Shown here piece after piece: positions 22,337-33,744 of a stretch of 64,000 nucleotides of DNA (the stretch's first letter is position 1; each line of letters begins with the position of its first letter). The notes beneath the pieces are model-generated. The model saw only the letters and a program-made list of their open reading frames with translations. It searched no databases and had not been told where the DNA came from. A program made the translations under genes and the position numbers. The DNA lies in NCBI GenBank assembly GCA_023052935.1, contig CM041292.1, positions 198,268,299 through 198,332,298 of the forward strand, given 5' to 3'. This stretch comes from Piezodorus guildinii. Taxonomy: Eukaryota; Arthropoda; Insecta; Hemiptera; Pentatomidae.

Positions 22337-23123
22337 TTGGGTTGTGTCACATGAAATGTCCGTTTTCAAGGTAAGGAATTTTATTAAAAATACGATATGA
22401 AAACAATATAATTTTATTCGAAGTATTTACCTTCTTTTTCTACACATTTTTCCCAACGCGACACCAACTTTCTTTATCCCCGAACTGAAAAACTCTGAGC
22501 TTTGAAGTGAAACAAAATCTGAAAACGCACTTTTCACTTGATCATCATTTTCAAAAAGTTTTCCTTTGACGAAGTTGTCTAAATTCCTGAACAGGTGGTA
22601 ATCTGTTGGAGACAAGTCGGGAGAGTATGGTGGGTGCGGAAGAACTTCGTAGCCCAGTTCTTTCAATTTTTGCACGGTATGTTTTGAAACATGGGGTCTT
22701 GTTGCCGCTCAGTGAGATCATGAGGTACCCAGGTGCCCGGACGGAAGTCTTCCTCGGAGCAAGTTTTCCAAGTCGGTATCCCCAGCTGAAAACTTAGCAA
22801 ACCAACGGCGAATGGTCCGTTCATTAACACTCCCTTCCCCAGACGCCTTGCAAATATTTCTAGCGGCTCCAGCTGCTGAATGGCCGAGTTTAAACTCGTA
22901 CAAAAATATTACTAAAAAATCACGTGTTTCCATGTTCATATTTTGAGGTATACTAAAAAGTGGGTAATTGATTGTGAAGCTAATGTTTATAATACAAAGA
23001 TAGCGGATTAGTAACTGTTTACTTTAAATATGTAAACATTCGGAAGAAAACAACAGAGACCTGCAAAATCCTTTATGTATTTCAGAAGCTATAAAAACGG
23101 ACATTTCATGTGAAACAACCCAT
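22337..23123 (-). mobile_element. non-autonomous mariner, copy 2, sharing the deletion of copy 1
   Basis: The 787-bp element lies between TA dinucleotides with the same terminal repeat (TTGGGTTGTGTCACATGAAA). The transposase start (METRDFLVIFLYEFKLGHSA) is at 22,933, and the N-terminal part ends after ENLLRGRLPS by an extra deletion. The C-terminal part is 22,427-22,672. The junction joining the 'ctcactgagcggcaacaag' codons to 'accccatgtttcaaaacata' is the same as in copy 1 at about 12,265-12,300. The catalytic core is missing. A shared junction implies amplification of one deletion derivative by a transposase supplied in trans. Confidence 0.9.
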
Positions 23124-23319
23124 TATAATTAGGGATAGTATTGCGATGGTAAATTCTCTGCAGTAATGTTATTTATGTTTTATTCTCAAATAATTAATTC
23201 ATTATTTTATTTGACCTCCTTCTAATTAGAATTTCGAAAGGACCTGTTCTTTTTTATGCCCACTGAGTACAAAAAAAACCAATCCTCACAAAATAGCCAG
23301 TGTTTATTTATTTGTATTT

Positions 23320-23512
23320 ACATTTTAAGGAATTGCGGAGTTCTTAAAAGTTGTAAAATGATATAAAAATATTTTATTTTTTCTTTATTACACTCCGACT
23401 TTATTTGTAAATATGTGTTTATTGTAAATAAAGTCGGAGGGTAAGAAAGTAAAAAAAAAGTATATCATTTTACAAATTTTAAGAGTTCCTCAACCCCTTA
23501 AAATGTATAATG
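23320..23512. repeat. about 190-bp foldback
   Basis: Left 'ttgtaaaatgatata' and 'cactccgactttatttgtaa' pair with right 'ttgtaaataaagtcggaggg' and 'tatatcattttacaaa'. It borders repeat A copy 2 and resembles the sequence immediately 5' of repeat A copy 1 (5770-5812), so it may be part of that repeat's full-length form. Confidence 0.7.
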
Positions 23513-23520
23513 TATGTTAT

Positions 23521-24640
23521 AAGTCCAAATAGCCAAGTCCCGCAAAAAGGTCTGTGTGTGTCTGTGGTAACTCCCGGGTGGAAACGAAAAGTCGTATGAA
23601 ACTGAAATTTCATATTTAAGATAAATATACGCCCGAGACGTTACAAAACCTTTTTATCAAAATGAGCTTACCAGAAGAGGCACTTTATACCATGCATTTT
23701 GCACCTTTTTTCGATTTTCTCAAAAACGGTTGCGACGATTTTGATTAAACTCGCTATATCTATGTAAAATTTGATGGGCTTTTATATAATTTAGGTTTAA
23801 TTTGGATTAAAATGGTCTGACAGGGCTTAAATGCCGATATTTTAAATTTTCTTTCTCTAAAGTAGCTTTAATATTGTTGATTCTTCTTTAAACTTCTTTA
23901 AAAATAAATATATTATCTCGTTACCACTGATGAAATACAGGTAAATATATAAATTGAATGAATTCGATACCCAACAAAAGGAGAAAACATAAAACATATT
24001 TTTTAATGCATTTTTTTTTTTGTTTTTGAGCATAAGAACAGTAATATACCTGTATGATATACCGTTGGAAAGCTAAAAGTTTAAAAAAATATATTATCTT
24101 ATACACAAGCTTTTAAAAGTTAGTATATAGTGATGAAAAGCTGATAAAATTAAGTGATTATTTCAGATAATAATATAATAGATTTTTTAATAAAACACAT
24201 GTTTCTATAGAAATTCGATTTGTTTGTTTATTTATTTAACGTCACTTTATGCTACTATGGCTAATCGGACGATGCTACAGTGGGAGTCCTAAATTTTGCC
24301 TATCCAGGTTTTATTAGGATAGGGATCTTTAACGAGTACCTGACATCGCACAGCAACCTGACACAGGATCACCTTTTAATGTCCCTTCCGAAGGACGGCG
24401 TTTTTTACTCCCATTAAAAAATCCTAGGACCACCTGCGTGTTTGAACCCGTGACCTTTAGCATGGGAGGCTGTTACGCTAGCCACCCAGCTACAAGTGAT
24501 CCCAAAAGAGGTCAAATTCGATTTAATTAATTCTTTAATAGTTTCACTTTTTTTTTATCTCTTACTGTACTTGAAAACTCTTTAATCGATTTTAAAAATG
24601 GAGGTAAGTGAAAGTCGTGTGTTGCCCGCACCAGGATTTG
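23521..24640 (+). repeat. dispersed repeat A, copy 2, split by a SINE
   Basis: Has 'aagtcccgcaaaaaggtctg', 'agcttaccagaagaggcact', 'cagggcttaaatgccgatat' and 'ataccgttggaaagctaaaa', ending GGTAAGTGAAAGTCGTGTGT. SINE S1 interrupts it at 24,222-24,513. Confidence 0.8.
24222..24513 (-). mobile_element. SINE S1 inserted in repeat A, with 11-bp target duplication
   Basis: Complement of S1: tail side 'tttgtttatttatttaacgt', head side 'gggaggctgttacgctagcc'. AAATTCGATTT at 24,211-24,221 recurs at 24,514-24,524. The insertion is younger than repeat A copy 2. Confidence 0.9.
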
Positions 24641-26034
24641 TTTCGAAGGCTGTTAATTACAATAAACAGAAATAGAAATCATTAAAAAACACATGGCAAA
24701 AATTAATATTTAGGATAATGTCTAAAAGATAAAAATTTGGTTTACCTATGTCACCGAATTCGTTAGTATTACTTATATATAAAGTTATGAATTCAATAAC
24801 GAAGATTATGGATATTCTACATAAATAAATTAAACACTAACGGAAGGGTATGTTATGTCTAAGTCCATTTGATGTTACCACAGTAACACTCATAAAAAAA
24901 AGAAATGGATCCCTTGGTGACACATTACGACGAAATGAAATGGATTATGACATCAAACTATAATTAGCAAGATAGAGACTAAACGGCCTCTTTATGTCAG
25001 TAAATGTGTCACGGATAAAATTAATGACTTTAACCACAGGTTTCTCAAATATTCAGGAAATCGAGAGAAATGATTCCCAAGGTCTTATGTTAATTTATTT
25101 TTTTATGTCCTATAATATCGAATTGACTTGTAAGACCTAAGTTATTAGGTTAAATTTATTTTTTACGGTATATTTTAATAAAATAAAGAATTTATTCCAT
25201 AATATTATAAAATAATATTGATAATCAGACATTATAAGGGTATTTAATCAATGATTTTAATTATTTCCAGATTTCTTAAATAGTTATTTCATTTACATTG
25301 ATATTCTTTTTAGATAGATTTCTCAATCAACAACATGAATTCAAATAAAAACATCTGAATTTCAAAATCAGAATATTACTTTTTTTTCAAAAATTTAAAA
25401 AAACCCGTATAAGAACTTTGTAATGATTTTAATAATACTCTAACTGTAAACTTATTAATATAAATAAATTAATTTATTAGCGATAATATTTATTTTTTCA
25501 TAAATTATTACTTTCATGGACTAATATTTGGATTGTCCTAATAAATGAATTTATTAATACAAAGAGGCTAAAATTTAGAAATATCCACTAAAAATTAAAT
25601 TTTGAACCAATGAAAATTAATATACCAAGCATTAACAAACGAGGGTATGGCAAAAATAAATAAAAAAGCCAAGCGATAATTTATAATTATTTATTAAATT
25701 AAAAGACTGATATGGATTTTTTCAATATAATAAAGTTAATTAAAATTAATTAGTTAAGCTACTTTTGATAACGTTTATTTAATTTCGTATATGAATCGAT
25801 TTTATTAATTAATTAAATGTTTCAAAATTAATATAAAAATAAATAAAAGTTGAATCCGATCTTATCTCAGGTTTTTTATATCAAATCATCTTTTTTTTTT
25901 TTTAAATGCCCCATTTCACCGATTGCTAAAAAATATCACTTTGATCTTAATCCTGATAAAACATTTCCGATTGTTGTGATGATTTTTTTTAAGTAATATT
26001 TAAAAAATATAAATTAGAAAGAATTTATTTGTTG
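24641..26034. other. no gene recognised
   Basis: Extremely AT-rich (often above 75 percent by eye); no supported gene, RNA or repeat family. Confidence 0.45.
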
Positions 26035-26210
26035 AAATAAATTAGAAGAAGGCCTAAAAGAAGCTGGATGAGAGACCCCCACTGCTAAATTATAGCCTAG
26101 ATAGGGGTGCTGCAGGACACTTTCCTTCCCCATGACTACTATATCTGCTGCTGAAGTTTTATCTAATAATATCAAATAAGTGTCGTATAATAAAAAACAT
26201 GAAAATAATA
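26035..26210 (+). pseudogene. Jockey-like LINE 3' fragment
   Basis: 'ctaaaagaagctggatgaga' and 'aggggtgctgcaggacactt' match the 3' end of the LINE at 18.2-19.4 kb (RRLKRSWMRDLL region and UTR). Confidence 0.65.
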
Positions 26211-26284
26211 TTGGATTGTAAAAAGAGTTCATAGCGTTTTAAATATTTCAATTTAATCCTCTCTGTGTTTATAAAACCATGTTT

Positions 26285-26500
26285 ACTTGGTTAAAAGGAG
26301 TAGTTATTGTGCTTTTTCAACCGAGATTCCTTATCTTTAAGTGGTATTTTGGTTGCTCAAAATGAGAAAAGAAAATTAATGTTATTCTAAAAGGAAAATC
26401 CGCTGCACAGACGGTTAACAAAACATGAGCTAGCGCACCGTCCGTAAGTGGTTTGCTCGGATCAGAACCGGGAATTTTGACTTGCATTAGTTACAGACAA
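26285..26500 (+). pseudogene. mariner-B 5' fragment
   Basis: The leader 'agattccttatctttaagtg' and the following transposase N-terminal codons match 8.1-8.5 kb (reversed) and 32.5 kb. The coding frame is lost by small indels. Confidence 0.6.
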
Positions 26501-26836
26501 CTCATAGATATTTGTTAAAAATGCGTCATATATGATTGATTTAAAATATTTACAAGAATATAAAGTTGTTTTTTTTAAATCACCAGTAAAAAACACGGAG
26601 AGCTTATTTTACAACCCAATAAAAAAAAATATTCGTTTGAAATTTTTTTTTTTTTTTTTTTTTTTAAACAATCAATTCTCAAAGTCTGGGATTGGTACAA
26701 TATCGCATTCCACGTGATCCAGACTATTCCTATTCGATCACGTGTCCTTCATTTTAGATATTATTTTACACACATATAAGTTTACTTTAAAATATCTTTT
26801 CCTTGTTTTTTCAACACCGTGTGTAGTAGCTTAGAG

Positions 26837-27013
26837 CTAGTGTATTGCACAGATAGGTTTATGTAAGAGGGCTAGTGCAATAGTACATCTCCATAAGCGT
26901 TGAAGACGCTGGACAGATTTCTCCAGACCCCTCCCTTCCTGGAACGGGGTGAAGGACGACTGGACAGTGCCCACGTCACGCTGGAATCGTTCACCTGGAG
27001 GATGTATCGCTCG
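26837..27013 (-). CDS. candidate terminal host exon
   Basis: An excellent minus-strand acceptor (tttctcttcccctcgatag) opens a 177-bp GC-richer block. One frame reads RAIHPPGERFQRDVGTVQSS, then FTPFQEGRGLEKSVQRLQRL, ending ICAIH-stop at 26,837. An alternative frame (ERYILQVNDSSVTWALSSRP...) stops at about 26,872. No family is recognised. The splice-site quality and base composition support an exon of some kind. Confidence 0.4.
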   Translation of the reverse strand, partial: RAIHPPGERFQRDVGTVQSSFTPFQEGRGLEKSVQRLQRLWRCTIALALLHKPICAIH

Positions 27014-27225
27014 CTATCGAGGGGAAGAGAAATGTAACACAGCACAAGGCGGCATATATTGCTCTTGTGTTGATCACGAAAAATTATTTTATAATGCGAA
27101 AATATATGCAAGAAAATCTCTTCAAAAACTGAACACTAGAGGAGTCCTTTTTCACATTAAGTCTGCCAGTTACTTTATACCACCAAATGATTACTTTAAA
27201 AGTAACCTACAGTTTCCATTCGCCT

Positions 27226-27270
27226 ACTACTCTTGACGATGACCCACAATGGGCGTCGAAACGTTTGCAG
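27226..27270 (+). ncRNA. hammerhead-ribozyme-like motif
   Basis: TTGACGA (27,233-27,239; consensus CTGANGA), then TGACCC...GGGCGTC as stem II, then GAAA at 27,258-27,261 and CG. One change in the core. Such motifs mark Penelope-like retroelement ends. Confidence 0.45.
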
Positions 27271-27480
27271 AAAATAAATGGTAGAAACTACTCAATTGTT
27301 TCACTCACTGAACGCAATCCGGACTAATTCCTTTTAGTAATTATAAAAGTAACCGCTTTAATTAACATTTTGTTAGTAAAACAAGAATAATGTTTAAAGA
27401 AATAATTATTTTAATAAAATAATTTATTAAATAGTTTAATTTATATCACCACTAAATTTACGAAAGAAGCGACTAATACA

Positions 27481-27678
27481 CTACTCTACTGAGATCAATC
27501 TGGAAGTAAGAAGTAAGAAGAGTTCACGAACCATGTTATGTTTCCAATCACACGATACACAATGACACCAATATTCCAACAGTAAATTATTACATTCCCT
27601 ACAAATGTAACACGTTTCATTCATCGATACGTAACCACCCAAATCAACTTTTTTCTTCTCTTTATTCCTCCCTGTCAT
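27481..27678 (-). CDS. possible Cys-rich small ORF or exon
   Basis: A 65-codon minus-strand frame contains ETCYICRECNNLLLEYWC, then HCVSCDWKHN: C-x2-C-x10-C-x2-C spacing as in small zinc-binding folds. Start codon and splice sites are uncertain, and there is no named family. It could also be chance in AT-rich DNA. Confidence 0.25.
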   Translation of the reverse strand: MTGRNKEKKKVDLGGYVSMNETCYICRECNNLLLEYWCHCVSCDWKHNMVRELFLLLTSRLISVE

Positions 27679-27699
27679 CAGACCGACCCTAAGGAAGAC

Positions 27700-28440
27700 T
27701 TAAAAGATGATGGCTGAGAGATCTACCGAACTAAAAAATATTGATAAAAGTTCAGGGCGTTGATCAAGAAGAAAATAGTACTTCACATTCGCTGGTTGCG
27801 CATCAACGCAGTTGCGAATAAAAACAATAATAATAAATTTAGTACAAAAACAATGACAATAAAACCTAAATATGAAAAAAGCAATCTTAAAATATTTGTT
27901 AATGTTCCTTTGTCTCCATAAAAACCCGCACAAATAAAAATCTTTGTGCCCTCATTGTGCCACAATATTTTCTATTTCTCCTTTTAGCATTTGCCAAAAG
28001 AGATTTAAGTGCTTGTGGGTTGGCTCCAGTCTACAATTTTAACAATTTAGAATTTACAATATGGTCTACAATTTTTTTTTGACTGATTCGCTGTAAGATG
28101 GACGTAATTCATAGAAGTTTATGTTTCATATAGTTAATGCCTTCCAGCAATCCGAATCGATCGTTGTTGCTGGCCTTATTAAAGCTTATATACAATTTAG
28201 AAGATTTTCTGATGTCCTATCAGGGACTGCATTGAGAATAAAGGTAATAACCTTCTTAATAGAGTTTGTAGGTTTCATATGGTTCAATTTATTTAAAAAA
28301 CAAGAAGAATGATAATTACTTTTGAAATAAAACATAATTACGTATGTATCTTTGTTTATTTATTTACTATGTTGAGGATATATAGTCAACTGTAGAAACT
28401 ATTATAGGTGGAATATAGTTAGGAATCAGTCATTTTTTGA
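27700..28440. other. no gene recognised
   Basis: Open frames here are short, hydrophobic and without context. Confidence 0.4.
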
Positions 28441-28454
28441 AAATTTTTAATTTT

Positions 28455-28494
28455 GCTAACGTTTCGGCTCAAGCTTGTGAGCCATCATCAGGGT
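28455..28494 (-). ncRNA. hammerhead-ribozyme-like motif, intact core
   Basis: On the minus strand CTGATGA (28,491-28,485), a perfect 6-bp stem II (GGCTCA...TGAGCC) and GAAA (28,465-28,462) followed by CGTT. All conserved core positions of stems II/III are present. The cleavage-site strand is not evident, so activity is unknown. Penelope-like elements are the known animal carriers of such motifs. Confidence 0.55.
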
Positions 28495-28712
28495 TACAAA
28501 CATCAGAACAAAAGAGATACATATTAATATGATAATGAAAATTTTCTTTTGAATGTAGTGACAATGATAACATTTCAAATAAAACAGAAAATATACCAAC
28601 ATACTTAAATATTATAGATACAAATAATGATAATATGATACATAATCTGATGATGATAAGCATAACAATTTTTACAGAACTTTAGACTTTAATGTAGAAG
28701 TAAAAAAAAAAA

Positions 28713-28714
28713 AA

Positions 28715-28778
<64 letters not shown>
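28713..28778 (+). repeat. (TA)n microsatellite
   Basis: About 33 TA units preceded by an A run. Confidence 0.95.
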
Positions 28779-28780
<2 letters not shown>

Positions 28781-29069
28781 GTACCATTACTGAGCCATGT
28801 CCAAGCATAAACTGAGGAAAACCATAAACATAGGTAGTATGGGGAGGGGTTCATGTAAAAACCCTGAAGGTTTTCCCCTCTAAGTGTAAATACTACAGCT
28901 TATCTTTGTTTTTAAAAAGTTTTACAAAATTATATAATGGAAAAAACAAAATAATATATCCGTATGTACAATAAGGCTCAACATTTTTAACAAAAAATTA
29001 TAAACACTAGAATCTGATGTATTTAAAAGATCCATGAGGTATAAAATAAAATAAATAATAATAACAAAA

Positions 29070-29330
29070 CAAGAACTTTATTTACTATGGCTAATCGGAC
29101 GATGCTACAGTGGGAGTCCTAAATTTTCCCTATCCAAGCCGAGTACCTGACATCGCAGAGGCTCAGGATCACCTTTTTACGTCCTGCCCTGAAGGACGGC
29201 ATACCCAACTATTCTTTTACTTCCTTTGAAAAATCTTAGAACCAAATCTTTATGGTTTGAACCCGTGATCATGAATATAGAAGGATGTTATGCTAGCCAC
29301 TATGGTACATGTGACCCCATATTATGTATG
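29070..29330 (-). mobile_element. SINE S1, reversed copy
   Basis: 'tatggctaatcggacgatgc', 'tacagtgggagtcctaaatt' and 'tgctagccactatggtacat' are the complement of the S1 body and head; the middle is diverged. Confidence 0.75.
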
Positions 29331-29334
29331 ATAT

Positions 29335-29725
29335 TCACTTTTAAAGAATGTAGAAAAGAAAATCATTGCGATCGTGAAAAGTTTTTTATTCGAGTTTTCA
29401 ACGGTAATAAACGTTTAAGAGATCTTTAACTCCGAATATTTGTAAAAAGAGTCTGTGTTGTAAGTCCTAAGAAATCGCCTAGAACTATACTTTCATATAT
29501 CAGGTAACAATATGTCTGGGTTTTTACAACTTTTCAGCAAGACGTAAAAGGCTGGAAATGCCTCTTTATACCATGTATTTTGCACTTTTTACAATTTTTT
29601 CCAACACCGTTCTTACGATTATGATTAAACTCATCATATTGGTGTAAAATATAATGTCTTTAGGGTAATGTAGACTTTATTTTTATTGATATAGCACAGC
29701 AAGGCTTATATGAAATATTTTTTCT
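29335..29725 (+). repeat. dispersed repeat A, copy 3, diverged 5' half
   Basis: 'attgcgatcgtgaaaa', 'ttcgagttttcaacgg' and 'ctctttataccatgtatttt' place it in family A with many substitutions. Confidence 0.6.
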
Positions 29726-29742
29726 GAAAAATTAGAAGTTTA

Positions 29743-29805
29743 GAGTGTTTTTCAAGTAAACGTTGTAGTAGTATCTAAGAAGAGTTTCTTGTCATTTCAT
29801 TCCTC
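29743..29805 (+). repeat. paralogue of the flanks of the 8.1-kb element (empty site)
   Basis: 'gtttttcaagtaaacgttgt' and 'agtagtatctaagaagagtt', then TCTTGTC resemble the left flank at 32,852-32,898 and, after AGTTTC, the right flank at 41,046-41,056. Here AGTTTC occurs once. Confidence 0.5.
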
Positions 29806-30523
29806 CATCAGATTCCATACAGAAGCTTGTCAAGATGGGGTTTTACGGGTATGCTATAAAGGGAGATGATTTGATAAGAATTATTTTATTCTTCTAGTTT
29901 TTAAATCATTCCTCAATAGATGTGATGTGTGATTACGATTTTGGGATGCCGCAGTTGGTTCATTAAGCACGAACCACACAGATGTCATCAGCGTACATAG
30001 TAAGGATGGTTGGAATATCAGCTGTATAAACCTTGTGAAGAATTCCTAGCATTTTAAAGTCTATATTTTATTGGCTAGTGGAGGCTGTGAAGGTGAAGAT
30101 GCAATAGGAAGCAGCTGTTGCGGTAAGAGATGCGTGCATTGAGGAGATAATTAGCATAGCATAGAAATAGTTTGCTAAGGCACAGCTACCACGTCACAGC
30201 ACACCCAACCGCTCACTAAAAGCTTTTGCTTATTGCTGTCACATTTCACACCGTTTTAACTCTTTCGTCGGTGAGCAAACATTACGATTTTCGTGGCGAA
30301 ATATCTCTTCAGTTTTAGGATGTCTCAGTCTCATCTATATTAGAATAAAATAATACTTATGCGAAAAAAAAAACAGAAAAGCGAAATTCGCGTTTTTTAT
30401 GAAAGTTTTTCACTTATTAGCTACACAACCGGTATTGTCAGGATTCCATTGTTTTTTTATTTAATAATTTTCACATAGTACTCAGGTAAGAAACGATAAT
30501 ACTTTTCTAATATTATTGTATAT

Positions 30524-30596
<73 letters not shown>

Positions 30597-31010
30597 TTGT
30601 TCTATTAGTTCTCGACTGTTGATAGTCTATGTTATCTACTGGTTCAGTCAATAATTAAGGTAGTTTATTTGGTAACGTTTGAGGATTTATTGTTCTAATA
30701 TTCATGCTCTAACAGTGAAAAAACAGAACATTAAAATTTGTATAAAATAATCAATAGATGATGTTATTGCTGAGAGACAGAAAATAATGCATCGAAAAAA
30801 TGGTTTATTTAGTGTTTGAACCTTAAGACCAATAGATAACTTTGTATATTAAATTATCCAAGTGATATAATATGCATTAGTACAATTACATTCGAAATAG
30901 TTCAATCGACTTTGATATTTTTGATTATAATGATTTTTTTTAGCATAATTTAATATTTTTGTGTTCACTTTATATAAATACTATATGGTTGATGGAGAAG
31001 TTTCAATGAA
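29806..31010. other. (TA)n tract and palindrome-family fragment; otherwise no gene
   Basis: (TA)n at about 30,523-30,592. Bases 30,600-30,770 ('ttctcgactgttgatagtct', 'aacgtttgaggatttattgt') match part of the palindrome at 21.2-21.4 kb. Nothing else is recognised. Confidence 0.55.
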
Positions 31011-31014
31011 TATT

Positions 31015-31290
31015 ACAGTAATGATTATCAAAGCTCCATTCCCGAGGTAGTGGGTTCAAATCTGGCAGTGGCCTTAGAAAGTTTGAATAGGAGTAAAAAA
31101 TCCTTGGTTGTGCCGTCCTATGAAAGGAACGTAAAATAGTAGTCCGGAGCCTGTGCGATATCAGGTACCCTTGAAAAATTCCTGTCCTTATAAAACTTGG
31201 ATAGGCGAAATTTTAGGGTTCCCTCTGTATCATCATCTGATTAACCATAATAGCATAAAGTAACGTTAAACAAACAAACAAAGCTGTGTT
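31015..31290 (+). mobile_element. SINE S1
   Basis: 'gaggtagtgggttcaaatctg' (B box), 'ggagtaaaaaatccttggtt' and the tail 'aacgttaaacaaacaaacaa' match S1; the head is partly degraded. Confidence 0.75.
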
Positions 31291-32469
31291 ATTAATCTAC
31301 TTTTTGAAGCACGATGTAGTTTTACTGAATAAAAAATATTTTCTAATGAAGAAGGACTGTTATTATGTATTCCCGTTATAATACTATTGTTAGTACAGTT
31401 TGACAAATAAATGGAGTTTTTGGGGGGGGGGGGAAATTTACTTTTAATATTGTTATAAATAGTCCATTAAAAAAAATGTTTATAATAGAAGAAAAAATGA
31501 TCAAATCTGAGTTCTTTTTTACTTAATAAAATTTTACAAAGATATTATTTTTAGGCTTAATTTAAGCGTTTTTAACCATTGTATTGAGAGGGGGAATATG
31601 TAAAGATTATCCTCATAAAATTACAAGGTTAAGTTTTACCTGTAAGTTTTGAAAGTTGGCTTCCAGCTGCGAAGGTAACTTACATTGGTTGCAAAATAAT
31701 ATGAGCTTAAAACATGTTTTACATATCGTTTTGAATTCGCCATATGACAGGAAATATAAGATAAATAAGTTGTAAAAATAAGCAATGTAGAGCAGCATCG
31801 TCTAGAAGATTGCGGAAGGATTTCTATTTAACGTAGAGATATTTAAGTATTAAATGAATACTTTTTTCTAGGCAGAAAAAAGTGTAAAATGTTATTGAAA
31901 TCGATTCATATATATCAAGCGGAAAAATAAGCTCTTATGAAATGGAGATTGATTTTCACCGTTAAAGCCTTCTCAAAATTACAACTTGAGGCATTTAAAA
32001 ACCTTTTTACAAATGCTATTTTTAAGAAAAATAAAAACGTTACTGAAATGATAAATATGATAAAGAAGTGTATAAACTTTCTCATCAAAGCGAACATTGA
32101 CCAATCACCGTTTCGCAAATTTCCTAACTTAGGCCAAACTTTTTCACTAAGCGACGTAATCCTTTGATTTAAATGAGCTTAAGGACTTGCTTTGGTGGTG
32201 AAAGGAGGTCTCATGTCACTTCTTAGCTTTCTAGCCATCACATCTTCCTCCTCAGATAAAACCGCTCTTGGGCCCAGAAGACGTTGAAGAGTTCTTAGAG
32301 ATAGGTGGTAAGATCATTTACTATAAGTGTCTTGAATTAAATGAATAAGAGGAAGAAGAAGGAAGAACTTATTCGGTTGTAAAATAAATTCTTCTCGTTT
32401 TCCAATATTTCAATTTAAACCTCTTTTTCCTTCTAAAGTCATGTTTTCTCAGTCAATCATGTATACATA
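31291..32469. other. no gene recognised
   Basis: A 12-base G run at 31,422-31,433. The overlapping open frames at 31,915-32,167 on both strands show no domain. A weak LINE-like tail may end near 32,300. Confidence 0.4.
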
Positions 32470-32760
32470 TTCTAAAAAAAAGATTGGTTAAGGTGTTTTT
32501 ATGCATCAGTTTCAACCAAGATTCCTTATCTTTAAGTGGTATTTTGCTAGCTCAAAAGTAAGATAAAAAAAAAGTTATTTTCGTCATTTAATGATTTTTT
32601 ATTTTCGAAAAAGGAAATCCACTGCACCGACGATAAAGAAAATTTGCAGTGTGTATGGCAATGATGCTTTAGCAGAAAGCACCGTCCGCTAGTGGTGTGC
32701 TCGGATCTTAACGGGTCGTCCTTTAACTGTTGATGATGGATAGAATAAAAAAAATACCTG
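32470..32760 (+). pseudogene. mariner-B 5' fragment
   Basis: Leader 'agattccttatctttaagtg', then a frame resembling KICSVYGNDALAESTVR with a stop, ending near a VDDG codon run. Same segment as at 8.3 kb (-) and 26.3 kb. The catalytic domain is missing. Confidence 0.65.
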
Positions 32761-32892
32761 AAAGATGACAACATGTAATATCTGTGACGGTCGTGAAAAC
32801 TGGATAACTCGGGTCATATCAAAAATGAGTTAATTTACTGGAAATTTTGAACGTTTTTCTAGTAAGTGTTGTAGTAATCGGTATCTTCGAGC

Positions 32893-32898
32893 AGTTTC
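32893..32898 (+). repeat. left 6-bp target duplication (AGTTTC) of the 8.1-kb element
   Basis: AGTTTC directly precedes the AGTAG terminus and recurs at 41,046-41,051 directly after CTACT. Confidence 0.7.
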
Positions 32899-33744
32899 AG
32901 TAGAGGGAAAACAGGCGAGCTGGTGCACTTTTTTGAGGAGCCAATCAGATGCCAGCATTTGGTCACGTGACCTATGGCGGGAGATTTGAATTTGAATTTC
33001 CACCACGACCTAACCTTAACCACGATGGTTCGCGCCATCGACTTAACCTAAACCACTAAGCCACGCCCCTTTTTAGTCACGTGACCCTTCATCAACCTAA
33101 CCTAAACCACTAAGCCACGCCCCTTTTTGATCACGTGACCCCTGTTTGAGAGTATTAAGTCTTTATAAAGCATGAGTCTACCCGGCGTCCATTTTCTTTT
33201 CCCTACGTTTTGGGCTAATTTAGTATTTATAAAGCATGAGTCTACCCGGGCGCCATTTTCTTTTATGACGTCACAATTTACAAAGCATGAGTCTACCCGG
33301 CGTCCATTTTCTTTTCCTTACGTTTTGGGCTAATTTAGTCTTTATAAAGCATGAGTCTACCCGTCCGCCAGTTTCTTTTATGACGTCACAGTTTACAAAG
33401 CATGAGTCTACCCGACGTCCATTTTCTTTTCCCTACGTTTTGGGCTAATTTAGTATTTATAAAGCATGAGTCTACCCGGACGCCATTGTGCTTCCCCCAC
33501 TCCTTCAATAGTTAACCAATCAGAGTGCCTAACTTGAGAGTTCCTCCCGGCTAGGTCCGATGGTCAAATTGTAATGTGTGCTTTTACAAAACCTTTCAAA
33601 CTGTGACATAACCTTACTATTGTTTACATTTATTGAAACCTCCCTTACTGTTACATAACCTTCTCATTGTTTACATTTTGATCCCCCTCCTCCCCCCCCC
33701 ACTCCTTCAATAGTTAACCAATGAGAGTGCCTAACTTGAGAGTT
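32899..33744 (+). repeat. left terminal inverted repeat
   Basis: Outer part: CCAAT box (gagccaatcagatg), CACGTG E-boxes (about 32,965, 33,078 and 33,132) and two GC/GT boxes (ccacgccccttttt). Middle: tandem array 33,161-33,480. Inner part: two further CCAAT boxes (33,517 and 33,717). It matches the right TIR reversed with only a few visible differences besides the terminal 9-base indel. Confidence 0.9.
33161..33480 (+). repeat. 115-bp-period tandem array in the left TIR
   Basis: AAAGCATGAGTCTACCCG recurs at intervals of 64, 51, 64, 51 and 64 bp. The 64-bp half carries 'tacgttttgggctaatttag' and TTTATAAAG. The 51-bp half carries the CRE palindrome TGACGTCA. The right TIR has the same array reversed. 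Confidence 0.9.

Noticed and set aside
27700..27965. Overlapping minus-strand ORFs rich in Phe/Ile
   Set aside because: AT-driven hydrophobic frames with no start context, acceptor or domain.
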